Shown: positions 45,559 to 55,504, numbered from the stretch's first letter. The stretch: DNA of 64,000 bases from Chelatococcus sambhunathii (GCF_001418005.1 NZ_LIOL01000002.1:118990-182989), one strand, 5' to 3'. The notes: a model not told the origin generated them from the sequence alone. Translations and numbers: made by a program.

Positions 45559-46029
45559 TCAGGCGACTTCGAAGATGGCCTCGACCTCGACGCAGGCGTC
45601 GAGCGGCAGTTCCGCGACGCCGACCGTCGAGCGAGCATGGCGCCCGGCCTCGCCCAGCACCTCGACCATGAGGTCGGAGGCGCCGTTCATGACCCCGGCG
45701 AGGCCGGCGAAATCGGGCGTTGCATTGATGAAGCCGCCAAGGCGCACGCAGCGCTTGATCTTCGAGAGGTCGCCGAGGGCGGCGCGGGCCTGCGCGAGCA
45801 GATTGATGGCGCACAGCCGCGCCGCCTCCTTGCCGGTCTCGGGCGAGATGCCAGCGCCGAGCTTGCCCTTGTGGGCGTCGGCGAGCTTGCCGTCGAGACC
45901 GAGGCAGAGCTGGCCGGAGATGACGAGGAGATTGCCCGTGCGCACATAGGGCAGGTAGTTCGCGACGGGGGCCGCCGGCGTCGGCAGCGTGATGCCGAGC
46001 TCGGCGAGGACGGCGTCGATGGTGCTCAT
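45559..46029 (-). CDS. RidA family protein
   Basis: A 156-residue member of the RidA/YjgF/YER057c family (the longer, chorismate-mutase-like subgroup of about 155 residues). RidA proteins hydrolyse reactive imines/enamines. The conserved Arg lies in GRHARSTVGVAELPLDACVE, with LVISGQLCLG upstream. Two adjacent ATGs (46032, 46029) exist; GGAG spacing of 7 favours 46029. It is the upstream gene of the phosphodiesterase. Confidence 0.92.
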   Translation of the reverse strand: MSTIDAVLAELGITLPTPAAPVANYLPYVRTGNLLVISGQLCLGLDGKLADAHKGKLGAGISPETGKEAARLCAINLLAQARAALGDLSKIKRCVRLGGFINATPDFAGLAGVMNGASDLMVEVLGEAGRHARSTVGVAELPLDACVEVEAIFEVA

Positions 46030-46272
46030 CATCTGTCTCCGAATGTGAATGCCTCGCCCGGCCCGGGCGTCGACCGGGCAAGGTTGTTGCCGATCCGCCG
46101 TCATGTCGCAAGTCCGACGTGTGGCAAGCGCCGGCCGAACGCCGTCGTCCGTGCGCGATCCCGATCACGCGGCATTCTCGGCCTCTGTTGCCTTGACCGG
46201 TGGGGGCCGCAGCCGTCTAATCAGGACGCCACGACGGAACGATGCCGGCAAGACGCGGCAGTGGAGAATTGC

Positions 46273-47106
46273 ATGAAGGTTTGTCTCGGCACGCTGCTGG
46301 CCCTCGGCGTGAGCCTCGGTCCGGTCGCGGCCGCCTCGACGGTGATGCCGCTGGCGCCGCACCGCGTCGTCTATGATCTTACCTTGCTCGCAAGCAAGGG
46401 ATCGCGCGGCGTGGAGGCCGCCCGCGGGCGCGTCGCCTTCTCCTTCACCGGCAACACCTGCGAGGGCTACGCCCTGACATACCGACAGGTGACGGTGCTC
46501 GAAGGCGGGGACATTGGCCAGCGCACATCCGACCTGCGGACCACGACCTTCGAGGACGGCAAGGGGGCGAGCTTCACCTTCAAGACCGAATCGACCTTCA
46601 GCGGCGCGCCGGCCAAGCTCGTCGACGGCCAGGCGGAACGGGAGGCGGCGGATGGCCTCGTTGTGCGCACCCGCGCACCGAAACGCGACCGCTTTTCGCT
46701 CGATGGCGAGGTGATCTTCCCGACCGAACACCTGCGGCGCATCATCGCCGCTGCCAAGGCCGGCGATACGCTGATCGAGGCACGGGTGTTCGACGGCTCC
46801 GATGACGGCCGGCAGATCTACGACACGCTCGCCATCATCGGCCGGCAGAAGGGGGCGGACAACACCGCGAGCCTTGAGGAGGCGGCACGGCATGCGGCGC
46901 TGAAGGACATCCCCCGCTGGCCCGTGAAGATCAGCTACTTCACCAAGGAGGGGGAGGGGGAGCGCACGCCGCGCTACCAGCTCTCCTTCGAGCTCTACGA
47001 AAATGGCATCAGCCGCGACCTCGTGCTCGACTACGGCGACTTCTCCCTCAAGGGCGAGATGAAGACCCTGGAAATGCTCGAAACGCACCCCTGCGGGGTG
47101 CCCTGA
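46273..47106 (+). CDS. eipB: EipB-type cell envelope integrity protein (DUF1849)
   Basis: A 277-residue periplasmic protein of the family of Brucella EipB, a beta-spiral protein needed for envelope integrity and virulence. A signal peptide of about 20 residues (MKVCLGTLLALGVSLGPVAA) is followed by MPLAPHRVVYDLTL, the family opening. The conserved disulfide pair is present: Cys63 (NTCEGY) and Cys274 (HPCGVP end). The ATG at 46273 is the only one giving a signal peptide. The DUF1232 gene follows after 8 bp. Confidence 0.92.
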   Translation: MKVCLGTLLALGVSLGPVAAASTVMPLAPHRVVYDLTLLASKGSRGVEAARGRVAFSFTGNTCEGYALTYRQVTVLEGGDIGQRTSDLRTTTFEDGKGASFTFKTESTFSGAPAKLVDGQAEREAADGLVVRTRAPKRDRFSLDGEVIFPTEHLRRIIAAAKAGDTLIEARVFDGSDDGRQIYDTLAIIGRQKGADNTASLEEAARHAALKDIPRWPVKISYFTKEGEGERTPRYQLSFELYENGISRDLVLDYGDFSLKGEMKTLEMLETHPCGVP

Positions 47107-47114
47107 GACCTCGA

Positions 47115-47483
47115 ATGGCCGGCGGGCTGCGGCAGTGGGCACGCGTCATCAAGCGGGATGTGCATGCGCTTCATCTCGCCGGCCGCGACCCGCGCGTGCC
47201 GTGGTGCGCCAAGGCTCTCGCGCTCCTCGTTGCGGCCTATGCGCTGTCGCCGATCGACCTGATCCCGGACTTCATCCCGGTCCTGGGCTATCTCGACGAT
47301 GTCATTCTGGTGCCGCTCGGCATCCTCGCGGTCGTGAGGCTGATCCCGCCGGGAATCATGGCCGAGCACCGGGAACTGGCGGCTGCGGCCCTGGAGCGGC
47401 CGGTGAGCCACGTCGCAGCGGTCGCCATCGTCTGCCTGTGGATCGCGTCCGCAGCGCTGGTGGTCTGGCTGGTGTGGCGTTAG
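47115..47483 (+). CDS. YkvA family (DUF1232) membrane protein
   Basis: A 122-residue protein with the DUF1232 core LVAAYALSPIDLIPDFIPVLGYLDDV (read as YALSPIDLIPDFIPVLGYLD) and a C-terminal TM helix. Function unknown; widespread. Eight bp after eipB, so probably co-transcribed. Convergent with dinB. Confidence 0.9.
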   Translation: MAGGLRQWARVIKRDVHALHLAGRDPRVPWCAKALALLVAAYALSPIDLIPDFIPVLGYLDDVILVPLGILAVVRLIPPGIMAEHRELAAAALERPVSHVAAVAIVCLWIASAALVVWLVWR

Positions 47484-47527
47484 CCCCAATCGCCGGACGC
47501 GCCTGCTCCGGCGCTCCCTGCGGCGCG

Positions 47528-48838
47528 TCAGCGCCGGCTGTCACCCCTCTTGTCCGCCGGCCTGCCGGTTTCGACGGCAAAGCCGATGCCGCGCACGACG
47601 GCAGTCCTGCCAAAGCGCTCGCGCAGACTGTCTACCGCCTTCTCCATCCGGGCGAGGCGCACCGATTCCGTGTCGGCGAGGTCGCCCACATCCGCCAGGG
47701 CGGAATCGCACAGGTCCGTCGTGCCGATGCCGATGAGGCGAAAGGCGGTGCCGTCGCACTCGCTCGTCAGCATGGGCGCCGCGATGTCGAAGAGCCGGCG
47801 GGCGAGCTGGGTCGGCGTGATGCCGGAGCGCGAGCGCGTCCTGGTGCGGAAGTCCGCGGTCTTGAGCTTCAGCGTCACGCTGCGCCCGGCGAAGCCGGCC
47901 TTCTTCAGCCTGAGCGACAGCTTCTCCGACAGGCGCCAGAGGATCGGCGCCAGCGTCTCCACATCCCTGATGTCGCGGTCGAAGGTCGTTTCGGCGGAGA
48001 TGCTCTTGGTCTCGCGCACCGGGTCGACCTTGCGCGTGTCGATGCCGTGGGCGAGGCGGTGCAGCCTCAGGCCGTCCTTGCCGACGAGGGCGACGATCTC
48101 GCCCGCGTCCCGGGCCCGGACGTCGTCGATGGTCCTGAGGCCGGCGCGTGCCAGGCGCTCCTGTGTCGCCGCCCCGATGCCGTAGATGATGGAGACCGGC
48201 TTGCCGGCGAGGAAGGGCGCGACATCCGCCTCGCCGATGATGGAGAAGCCGCGCGGCTTGTCGAGGTCCGACGCGATCTTGGCGAGGAACTTGTTGACCG
48301 ACAGGCCGACGGAGATGGTGATGCCGAGCTCGTCCTCCACGCGCCGGGCGAAACGCGCGAGCGTGACGGCCGGGCTCGCCTTGTGCAGGCGCTCGGTGCC
48401 GGTGAGGTCGAGGAAGGCCTCGTCGATCGACAACGGCTCGACGAGCGGCGTCATCTCCAGCATCAGGCGGCGCACCTCGCGCCCGACGCGGACGTATTTC
48501 TCCATGTCCGGCTTGACCACCACCGCATCGGGGCAGGCCTGCAGCGCCTTGAACATGGGCATCGCGGAGCGCACCCCGTAGGTGCGCGCGATATAGCAGG
48601 CGGTCGAGACGACGCCGCGCTTGCCGCCGCCGATGATGACCGGTTTGTCGCGCAGCTCCGGCGCATCGCGCTTCTCGATGGTGGCGTAGAAGGCGTCGCA
48701 GTCGACATGGGCGATGGAGAGCCGGTCACGCTCGGGATGGGCGATGACGCGCGGGCTGCCGCAAGCGGGGCAGCGCGGGCGCGGCGGCGCCGTCGCGCTC
48801 AGGCAGTCGCGGCAGAAGATGTTCGGCGCGTCGGCCAT
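47528..48838 (-). CDS. dinB: DNA polymerase IV (Y-family) with N-terminal zinc ribbon
   Basis: A 436-residue translesion polymerase. Catalytic motifs are VDCDAFYATIEKRD (first metal Asp pair) and SIDEAFLD (Asp-Glu); PVIIGGGKRGVVSTACYIAR and the little-finger domain follow. Before the palm lies a Cys4 ribbon, C9-x2-C12 and C23-x2-C26, absent from E. coli DinB but common in Rhizobiales. The ATG at 48838 (MADAPNIFCRDC) is used; a GTG at 48934 overlapping the DUF3572 stop (GTGA) would add 32 residues of no evident fold but would fit translational coupling. Confidence 0.93.
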   Translation of the reverse strand: MADAPNIFCRDCLSATAPPRPRCPACGSPRVIAHPERDRLSIAHVDCDAFYATIEKRDAPELRDKPVIIGGGKRGVVSTACYIARTYGVRSAMPMFKALQACPDAVVVKPDMEKYVRVGREVRRLMLEMTPLVEPLSIDEAFLDLTGTERLHKASPAVTLARFARRVEDELGITISVGLSVNKFLAKIASDLDKPRGFSIIGEADVAPFLAGKPVSIIYGIGAATQERLARAGLRTIDDVRARDAGEIVALVGKDGLRLHRLAHGIDTRKVDPVRETKSISAETTFDRDIRDVETLAPILWRLSEKLSLRLKKAGFAGRSVTLKLKTADFRTRTRSRSGITPTQLARRLFDIAAPMLTSECDGTAFRLIGIGTTDLCDSALADVGDLADTESVRLARMEKAVDSLRERFGRTAVVRGIGFAVETGRPADKRGDSRR

Positions 48839-48930
48839 GATGCAAGCCCCGTGCCCGCCCGAATCCGGCGGGAGAGCATCATCCACCGGCCCTGCCCCGT
48901 CGGCAATCGGCAACAGGCTGCCACTGCCCT

Positions 48931-49245
48931 TCACTGCTCTCTGGCTGTGTCCGGATCGAGGGTGGCCCGGGCGCGTGCAACCTCCTCGGGAGCGAGGTTG
49001 TTGTTGGCCGCGAAGGCGAGCAGCAGCGATTCGTCGGCGAGCAGATGGTCAAGGACCGACAGGAGAAAGCGCGGTTCGGCCGCCGCGGCGCGGATGTTCT
49101 CCGGACCGAGCCCGGTGAGGGCGAGGAAGCGTCCCAGCCGCTCGGGATCGGCCGCCAAGAAGGAAAGGGCGGTGATGGCGCAGTTTTCCGCCTGCGCTGC
49201 GGACAATGACTTGTTCGGCCGCATTTCGTGGATCAGATTTGCCAT
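48931..49245 (-). CDS. DUF3572 family protein
   Basis: A 104-residue, mostly helical alphaproteobacterial protein: [28 protein letters not shown] and [22 protein letters not shown] are the family pattern. Function unknown. It lies upstream of dinB on the same strand and is divergent from divK, an arrangement frequent in Hyphomicrobiales. Confidence 0.88.
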   Translation of the reverse strand: MANLIHEMRPNKSLSAAQAENCAITALSFLAADPERLGRFLALTGLGPENIRAAAAEPRFLLSVLDHLLADESLLLAFAANNNLAPEEVARARATLDPDTAREQ

Positions 49246-49350
49246 TCATCAACGGGTGGGCTGCTATCTCTAGCATCGATCGCACAGGGAAGTGAGAGCC
49301 CGCCTGTCCTTCGCGGATGGAGCGGGCCCGCCGCGCAAGAGGCGTCGCAT

Positions 49351-49722
49351 ATGCCGAAGACCGTTCTCATCGTCGAAGACAACGACCTGAACATGAAGCT
49401 GTTCAGCGATCTCCTCGAGGCCCACGGCTATGCGACCCTCAAGACCGCCAGCGGCGTGGAGGCGATGGAAATCGCCCGCGCGAACCGGCCGGACCTCATT
49501 CTCATGGACATTCAGCTGCCTGAAGTCTCCGGTCTTGAGGTGACGAAATGGCTGAAGCAGGACGCGGAGCTGAAGGCAATCCCCGTCATTGCCGTCACTG
49601 CCTTCGCCATGAAGGGCGACGAGGAGCGCATCCGGGAGGGGGGCTGCGAGGCTTATCTCTCCAAGCCGATTTCGGTCGCAAAATTTCTGGAAACCGTCAG
49701 AAACTATCTCGACGCTGCCTGA
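49351..49722 (+). CDS. divK: Cell-cycle response regulator DivK
   Basis: A 123-residue single-domain receiver. Acidic pocket E9/D10, phosphoacceptor Asp53 in [13 protein letters not shown], and conserved Lys in YLSKPISV. In Caulobacter and rhizobia DivK~P controls DivL/CckA and so CtrA activity. The ATG at 49351 starts [18 protein letters not shown], almost the DivK signature. pleD follows after 18 bp, the classic pairing. Confidence 0.96.
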   Translation: MPKTVLIVEDNDLNMKLFSDLLEAHGYATLKTASGVEAMEIARANRPDLILMDIQLPEVSGLEVTKWLKQDAELKAIPVIAVTAFAMKGDEERIREGGCEAYLSKPISVAKFLETVRNYLDAA

Positions 49723-49740
49723 GACGAGCCATATCGCGCC

Positions 49741-51126
49741 ATGTCCGCCCGGATCCTCGTAGTTGACGATACGCCGACCAACGTGAAGCTGCTTGAAGCG
49801 CGGTTGACGGCAGAATATTTCGAGGTCCTCACCGCCTCGAGCGGGCCGCAGGCGCTCGCCCTCTGCGCCGAGGGCCTGTGCGATATCGTGCTGCTCGACG
49901 TCATGATGCCCGGCATGGACGGGCTTGAGGTCTGCCGCCGGCTCAAGCACGACCCGGCAACGGCCCATATCCCCGTCGTCATGGTGACGGCGCTCGATGA
50001 GCCGAGCGACCGTCTGAGCGGCCTTGAGGCCGGCGCCGACGACTTCCTCACGAAGCCGGTCGACGATCTCGCCCTCATCGCGCGCGTGCGTAGCCTCGTG
50101 CGCCTGAAGACCCTCACCGACGAATTGCGCAACCGGGTGCTGGCCTCGCGCGGGCTCGGCATCGTCGACGATCCGTTGGCGGGAGCCACGCTCGAGACCG
50201 GGCGCGATGCACAGGTCCTCGTCGTCGAGGACCGGCCGGAGACGGCGGTACGGATGGAGGCGGCGCTCGCCGTTGATCACGCCGTCTGTGTCGTCGCAAC
50301 GCCGGCGGAGGCGCTCGCGCGGGTGGCGGAGGAGGATTTCGACGTCTTCATCGTCAGCCTCGGCCTGGCCGGGGCAGACGGGCTTCGCCTGTGCAGCAAC
50401 CTGCGGGCGATGGAGCGTTCACGCAACGCGGTTGTCCTGATGGTGGCCGACGAGAGCCAGCGACCTGCTATCCTGCGCGGGCTCGACATTGGAGTGCACG
50501 ACTATCTGCTGCGGCCGGTGGAGCACAGCGAACTCGTGGCGCGCGTGCGCACCCAGGTGCGCCGCAAGCGCTATGCCGACAGCCTGCGGGCCAGCGTGCA
50601 GGCTTCGCTCGCGCTGGCGGTGCTCGATCCGCTGACGGGTCTGTACAATCGCCGGTATCTCGACGGGAAGCTGCGCACCGCTTTCACCCAGGCGCGGGAG
50701 AGTGGCGACGACCTGTCGCTGCTGCTGCTCGACATCGACCGCTTCAAGCTGATCAACGACGGCTTCGGCCACGACGTCGGCGACGAGGTCCTGCGCGAAT
50801 TCGCCCGGCGTGTGCAGACCCATACCCGCGGCATCGATACGGTCTGCCGCTTCGGAGGCGAGGAGATCGTCGTCATCGTGCCGGGAACGCCGCTCGAAGC
50901 TGCCGAGGCCGTCGCCGAGCGGGTCCGGATACGGGTCGAGGGAGAGCCCTTCATCGTGCAGCGCGGCAAGATCGCGCTCGACGTGACCGTCTCCATCGGT
51001 GTCGCCAGCCTTCTGCCCGGCGACGGCTCGATCCAGGCGCTCTTCAAGCGGGCCGACATGGCCCTCTACCGGGCGAAGGCCGCAGGCCGCAACCGCGTGG
51101 TGGCCGCTGCGGGAGAGGCAGCGTAG
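49741..51126 (+). CDS. pleD: Response regulator / diguanylate cyclase PleD
   Basis: A 461-residue protein: REC1 (about 1-120, phosphoacceptor Asp53), REC2 (about 155-275) in which the phosphoacceptor position reads VSLGLAG and lacks the Asp, and a C-terminal GGDEF domain (about 295-455) that makes cyclic di-GMP. The active-site loop is GGEEI (about 371), and an RxxD inhibitory site (RGID) lies five residues before it. Domain order is that of Caulobacter PleD. Co-transcribed with divK; together they couple polarity signalling to c-di-GMP. Confidence 0.95.
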   Translation: MSARILVVDDTPTNVKLLEARLTAEYFEVLTASSGPQALALCAEGLCDIVLLDVMMPGMDGLEVCRRLKHDPATAHIPVVMVTALDEPSDRLSGLEAGADDFLTKPVDDLALIARVRSLVRLKTLTDELRNRVLASRGLGIVDDPLAGATLETGRDAQVLVVEDRPETAVRMEAALAVDHAVCVVATPAEALARVAEEDFDVFIVSLGLAGADGLRLCSNLRAMERSRNAVVLMVADESQRPAILRGLDIGVHDYLLRPVEHSELVARVRTQVRRKRYADSLRASVQASLALAVLDPLTGLYNRRYLDGKLRTAFTQARESGDDLSLLLLDIDRFKLINDGFGHDVGDEVLREFARRVQTHTRGIDTVCRFGGEEIVVIVPGTPLEAAEAVAERVRIRVEGEPFIVQRGKIALDVTVSIGVASLLPGDGSIQALFKRADMALYRAKAAGRNRVVAAAGEAA

Positions 51127-51502
51127 GACGCTCGCTCGGAGCGCTTAACCGTGCGCGCAGGTTTGCACCCGTTGAGCCAATTCCGCGATTGCATTCTGGC
51201 GCCGCGGATGTAGGTTGTCGGCATGCGAGGCCGCTGGCCCGCAGAAAGTTTCCCTACGGATGCTCAGGTCCGCCGCATCTCCTGGGTCCCGTGGGGTTCG
51301 GCCGGCACGGAAGCGGTTACGTGGCCTCCTCGAACCCGCTTCCGGCCGGCCACCTGATTGCTCCGGACTTGCATGCCGGTTTTGCGGTCGTGCCGGCCGG
51401 AATCAGAAAGGCGCCCGACGGGCGCCTTTTTATCAGGAGCAGACTTTCGTGGCGCCGCAGGCGGGGCGAGCCCTGCCGCCTCCGGCGCCGGCCTCGCCCG
51501 GT
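51127..51502. other. 376-bp gap between pleD and rpmG
   Basis: Apart from the terminator at 51407-51431 nothing is recognisable: no credible gene and no repeat. Sequence either side of the terminator is ordinary high-GC intergenic DNA. Confidence 0.5.
51407..51431. terminator. Bidirectional terminator (rpmG / pleD side)
   Basis: The 10-bp stem AAAGGCGCCC / GGGCGCCTTT with a GAC loop, T5 on the plus strand and CTTTCTGATT on the minus strand. It is 72 bp beyond the rpmG stop and 280 bp beyond pleD, so it serves rpmG primarily. Confidence 0.85.
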
Positions 51503-51670
51503 TCACTTGATCTTGTGTTCCTTGAACTCGACGTGCTTGCGCGCCACCGGGTCGTACTTCTTGATGGCGAACTTGTCGGTCATCGTGCGGGTATTCTTCT
51601 TCGTCACGTAGAAATAGCCCGTGTCGGCGGTCGAGACGAGCTTGATCTTGATCGTCGTAGCCTTGGCCAT
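51503..51670 (-). CDS. rpmG: 50S ribosomal protein L33
   Basis: A 55-residue ribosomal protein reading [20 protein letters not shown], then [14 protein letters not shown] and a basic end EFKEHKIK. This is the Cys-free (zinc-independent) L33 type with the usual 55-residue length. Monocistronic, with a terminator downstream. Confidence 0.97.
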   Translation of the reverse strand: MAKATTIKIKLVSTADTGYFYVTKKNTRTMTDKFAIKKYDPVARKHVEFKEHKIK

Positions 51671-51902
51671 GGCGGCACCTCTTCAGGCGGGGCTGCTGTG
51701 GCAAGCCCGTCGCGAAAAACCAAAAGGGCCGGAGTCGCCCGGCCGTTCGGCTCGGGAGATGCAGCATTCCGCAGCGGAAGTCAAGGCTGCCGGCTGCCGC
51801 AAACGATGGGACCGGCGACAGGGGTCGCCGGTCCTCTCTCGCGTTGCGGCGTTCCTGGCGGGCAGCCGGGGCATCGGGTGTCATCCGACGCCGGCCGGCG
51901 TG

Positions 51903-52259
51903 TCAGTCGGCCGCTTCCAGGACGCGCACGACCCGACGGGTCGAGGGGTCGACCACGAGAATCTCGTTCTCAGTGGTCACGTACTCGTAGTCGCGCAGGC
52001 TGGGAGCCGTCTCAATAATCTCGGGTGAGAAGTCGTGGAGCACGACGTCCGGCGGCAATTCGGCACCAACGGTGATCTGACGCTCAAGAACGATCGGCGC
52101 CGGACGGCGCTCGATCACGTAGCGGCGAACGACTGTCTCCTGTTCCGGCGCGATCTCGATCGTCGGTCCTGTCGTCTCGATGACGGTCGTCTGCGCCATG
52201 GCTGCTGTCATGCCCGCAGCAAGGAGTGCGGACGCGAGCAGATAAGGTAGGCGTGTCAT
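51903..52259 (-). CDS. DUF1236 domain secreted protein
   Basis: A 118-residue protein with a signal peptide (MTRLPYLLASALLAAGMTAAMA, cut near residue 22) and a DUF1236-like repeat pattern: RRYVIERRPAPIVLERQITVGAELP, then EYVTTENEILVVDPSTRRVV. The family is periplasmic or outer-membrane associated in Rhizobiales; function unknown. The ATG at 52259 has AAGGAG 8 bp upstream. Confidence 0.85.
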   Translation of the reverse strand: MTRLPYLLASALLAAGMTAAMAQTTVIETTGPTIEIAPEQETVVRRYVIERRPAPIVLERQITVGAELPPDVVLHDFSPEIIETAPSLRDYEYVTTENEILVVDPSTRRVVRVLEAAD

Positions 52260-52406
52260 TCTTAACTCTCCTTTTCGCCCCGTGAACAAACGCCCCGGGC
52301 CGCGGCTGGTTCCCGGGCCGCTCGGGTGCGGGCGAGGCGCAGGATGAGGGTGTGGCGAGAGCGTGTTGCCGAATGGCCCGACTCCGCCTATAGCGGTGGC
52401 TTCAAG

Positions 52407-53360
52407 ATGACAGCCACAGCCGCTCCCCGCCCGAGCTTTCCCCACCGGCATCTGCTGGGGATCGAGGGTCTTTCGCCGCTCGACATCACCGCCCTGCTCG
52501 ACATGGCCGATGAGGCCGTGGAGGTGAGTCGGCAGGTCGAGAAGAAGCGCACCACCTTGCGCGGGCGCACGCAGATCAACCTCTTCTTCGAGCCCTCGAC
52601 GCGCACGCAGTCGTCCTTCGAGCTCGCGGGCAAGCGCCTCGGCGCCGACGTGATGAACATGTCGGTCTCCTCCTCCTCGGTGAAGAAGGGCGAGACGCTG
52701 ATCGACACGGCCGCGACGCTGAATGCCATGCGGCCGGACATCATCGTCGTGCGCCACCATGCCGCCGGGGCGGTGCATCTCCTCGCGCGCAAGGTCGATT
52801 GCGCCGTCATCAATGCCGGCGACGGCGCCCATGAACATCCGACGCAGGCGCTGCTCGACGCGCTCACCATCCGCCGCAACAAGGGGCGGATCGAGGGGCT
52901 GATCGTTGCCATCTGCGGGGACGTGCTGCATTCGCGCGTGGCGCGCTCCAACATCATCCTGCTGCAGGCGCTCGGCGCGCGCGTGCGCTGCGTCGGGCCC
53001 TCGACGCTGCTGCCGTCCGGGCTCGAACGCTTCGGCGTCGAGGTCTTCACGGACATGCGCAAGGGGCTGGCGGATGCCGACATCGTGATGATGCTGCGCC
53101 TGCAGCGGGAGCGCATGAACGGCTCCTTCGTGCCGTCGGTGAAGGAATATTTCCGCTTCTTCGGCCTCGACCGCGAGAAGCTCGCCTATGCGAAGCCCGA
53201 CGCCCTTGTCATGCATCCGGGGCCCATGAACCGGGGCGTCGAAATCGATTCGGAGGTGGCCGACGGCGCCCAGTCGCTCATCCGCGAGCAGGTGGAGATG
53301 GGGGTCGCCGTGCGCATGGCGACGCTCGAGGCGCTGGCGCGCAACCTTCCGAACGGATGA
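52407..53360 (+). CDS. pyrB: Aspartate carbamoyltransferase catalytic subunit
   Basis: A 317-residue ATCase, second step of pyrimidine synthesis: carbamoyl phosphate + aspartate gives carbamoyl aspartate. Carbamoyl-phosphate motif [20 protein letters not shown], substrate loop [10 protein letters not shown], and [11 protein letters not shown] are all present. The ATG at 52407 gives normal length. No pyrI; instead the inactive pyrC homologue lies 13 bp downstream, as in class A ATCases whose holoenzyme includes a PyrC' subunit. Confidence 0.96.
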   Translation: MTATAAPRPSFPHRHLLGIEGLSPLDITALLDMADEAVEVSRQVEKKRTTLRGRTQINLFFEPSTRTQSSFELAGKRLGADVMNMSVSSSSVKKGETLIDTAATLNAMRPDIIVVRHHAAGAVHLLARKVDCAVINAGDGAHEHPTQALLDALTIRRNKGRIEGLIVAICGDVLHSRVARSNIILLQALGARVRCVGPSTLLPSGLERFGVEVFTDMRKGLADADIVMMLRLQRERMNGSFVPSVKEYFRFFGLDREKLAYAKPDALVMHPGPMNRGVEIDSEVADGAQSLIREQVEMGVAVRMATLEALARNLPNG

Positions 53361-53373
53361 GGGGGCAGGACCG

Positions 53374-54693
53374 ATGAAGACCCCCACGACACAAGCGCGG
53401 GCCCTCGTTTTCACCAATGCCCGCCTCGTCGATCCCGCGAGCGGGCGCGAGGCGGCAGGGGCGCTTCTCGTCGAGAACGGCGTCATCGCGGACGTCGCCT
53501 GGGACGAGCCCGGCCGCGCCGGCCCGGCGGAGGCCGAGGTGGTCGACTGCGGCGGGCGTGTGCTGGCGCCGGGCCTCGTCGACATGCGCGCCTTCGTCGG
53601 CGAGCCGGGGGCCGAGCACCGCGAGACGCTGAAGACGGCGAGCGAGGCTGCGGCGGCCGGCGGCGTCACCACTGTCGTCTGCATGCCCGATACGGACCCC
53701 GTGGTCGACGAGCCGTCGATCGTCGATTTCCTGCTGCGCCGCGCGCGCGACACGGCCGTCGTCAACATTCACCCCGCCGCCGCTTTGACCAAGGGCCTCG
53801 AAGGCCGGGAGATGACCGAGTTCGGCCTCCTCATGGAGGCCGGGGCCGTGGCCTTCACGGATGGCGCGCGCTCCGTCACCAATGCCCAGGTGATGCGCCG
53901 CGCGCTCACCTATGCGCGCGATTTCGGTGCGCTCATCCTCCACCACACGGAGGATCCCGACCTCGTCGGCAGCGGCGTCATGAACGAGGGCGAGCTCGCG
54001 AGCCGCCTCGGCCTGCCGGGCGTGCCGCGGGAGGCCGAGATCATCATGCTGGAGCGGGACCTGAGGCTCGTGCAGCTGACAGGCGCGCGATATCACGCCG
54101 CCATGGTGTCCTGCGCTACCTCCATCGCGCTCATCGAGCGGGCGAAGGCCGAGGGACTGCCGGTCACCTGCGGCGTGTCGATCAACAATCTCACCCTCAA
54201 CGAGAGCGACATCGGCGACTACCGCACCTTCCTCAAGCTCTCGCCGCCGCTGCGCTCGGAGGAGGACAGGCTCGCCGTGGTCGACGCGCTGGCACGCGGC
54301 GTCATCGACGTCGTCGTCTCCGACCACAACCCGCAGGACGTGGAGACGAAGCGGCTACCCTTCGCCGAGGCGGCGGACGGGGCGATCGGCCTCGAGACCA
54401 TGCTGTCGGCGGGGCTGAGGCTCGTCCATGCCGGCCATATCGGCCTTGCCCGCCTGCTCGCGGCCATGGCGAGCCAGCCAGCCGCGCTGCTCGGCTTGCC
54501 GGCCGGGCACCTCGCGGCAGGGGCGCCGGCCGATCTCATCCTCATCGACCCCGACGAGCCCTATGTGCTCGACAAGGCGGCCCTGCACTCGCGCTCCAAG
54601 AACTCGCCCTTCGACGAGGCGAGGCTCGAGGGGCGCGTGCTGCAGACCTTCGTCGCCGGTCGCAAGGTCCACGACGCATCGCCCGCTTCCTGA
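53374..54693 (+). CDS. Dihydroorotase-like protein PyrC' (predicted inactive)
   Basis: A 439-residue amidohydrolase fold. The metal-binding DxHxH is replaced: Asp70-Met-Arg72-Ala-Phe74 in [18 protein letters not shown]; later His ligands also differ ([10 protein letters not shown] where active enzymes have a His pair). The terminal Asp (VSDHNPQ) remains. It therefore should not bind the binuclear zinc or catalyse. Known PyrC' proteins stabilise ATCase in a dodecameric complex, consistent with its position behind pyrB. The active dihydroorotase must be elsewhere in the genome. Confidence 0.9.
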   Translation: MKTPTTQARALVFTNARLVDPASGREAAGALLVENGVIADVAWDEPGRAGPAEAEVVDCGGRVLAPGLVDMRAFVGEPGAEHRETLKTASEAAAAGGVTTVVCMPDTDPVVDEPSIVDFLLRRARDTAVVNIHPAAALTKGLEGREMTEFGLLMEAGAVAFTDGARSVTNAQVMRRALTYARDFGALILHHTEDPDLVGSGVMNEGELASRLGLPGVPREAEIIMLERDLRLVQLTGARYHAAMVSCATSIALIERAKAEGLPVTCGVSINNLTLNESDIGDYRTFLKLSPPLRSEEDRLAVVDALARGVIDVVVSDHNPQDVETKRLPFAEAADGAIGLETMLSAGLRLVHAGHIGLARLLAAMASQPAALLGLPAGHLAAGAPADLILIDPDEPYVLDKAALHSRSKNSPFDEARLEGRVLQTFVAGRKVHDASPAS

Positions 54694-54778
54694 TGTCCGC
54701 GGCAGGGCTTGCGGCCTTTTCGCGCTGCCCGCCCGCGTGCAACATCGGAATCGACGGAACCACAACCGAGGCTGCCCC

Positions 54779-55393
54779 ATGCCCGAAGCGATGAACTGGT
54801 CGCTCGCCTGGCCCTATTTTCTCGCTGCGCTCGTCTTCGGCTACCTGCTGGGATCGATCCCGTTCGGTGTCCTGCTCACGCGCCTGACCGGCGCCGGTGA
54901 CCTGCGCAGCATCGGCTCGGGCAATATCGGCGCGACCAACGTGCTGCGCACGGGGCGCAAGGGCCTTGCGGCGGCGACGCTCCTCGGCGACATGCTCAAG
55001 GGCACCGCCGCCGTGGTAGTGGCCGCGCAATGGGGGCCTAACACGGCGCTCCTCGCCGCGCTCGGCGCCTTCCTCGGCCATCTCTATCCCGTCTGGCTGC
55101 GTTTTCGCGGCGGCAAGGGGGTCGCCACCTTTCTCGGCTGCGCGCTCGGCCTCAAGCCGCTCGTGGCGCTCGTCTTCGCACTCGTGTGGCTGGCGAGCGC
55201 CTTTTTGACCCGCTATTCCTCGCTGTCCGCGCTGCTGGCGAGCCTCGCGACCGTCGCGGCCTTCTTCCTCATCGGCGAGCGGCAGATGGGCGAACTCGCG
55301 ATCGTCCTCGTCGTGCTGCTGTGGTGGGCGCACCGGGGCAACATCGTGCGGCTGGTCAAGGGCACCGAGGGCAAGATCGGTCAGAAGGGCTGA
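54779..55393 (+). CDS. plsY: Glycerol-3-phosphate acyltransferase PlsY
   Basis: A 204-residue membrane acyltransferase using acyl-phosphate to make lysophosphatidic acid. Signature loops: [31 protein letters not shown]-type loop ([16 protein letters not shown]), [13 protein letters not shown]. Five TM helices. The ATG at 54779 is the family start; 85 bp follow pyrC'. Convergent neighbours none; dprA follows on the same strand. Confidence 0.96.
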   Translation: MPEAMNWSLAWPYFLAALVFGYLLGSIPFGVLLTRLTGAGDLRSIGSGNIGATNVLRTGRKGLAAATLLGDMLKGTAAVVVAAQWGPNTALLAALGAFLGHLYPVWLRFRGGKGVATFLGCALGLKPLVALVFALVWLASAFLTRYSSLSALLASLATVAAFFLIGERQMGELAIVLVVLLWWAHRGNIVRLVKGTEGKIGQKG

Positions 55394-55504
55394 AGGCTGC
55401 ATCGCCCCGGGCGCTGCAACCTTGGCTTGCGTCCGGCGCAGCCGCCGGGCAGTCTCACTCCGTTCAGCGGCGCCGCGTGCCGGCGTGGCCTCAAGGAGAT
55501 GGGC

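Noticed and set aside
45064-46272. Very long plus-strand frame leading into the EipB gene
   Set aside because: The first about 400 codons are antisense to the phosphodiesterase and ridA genes; the signal peptide and family start are at 46273.
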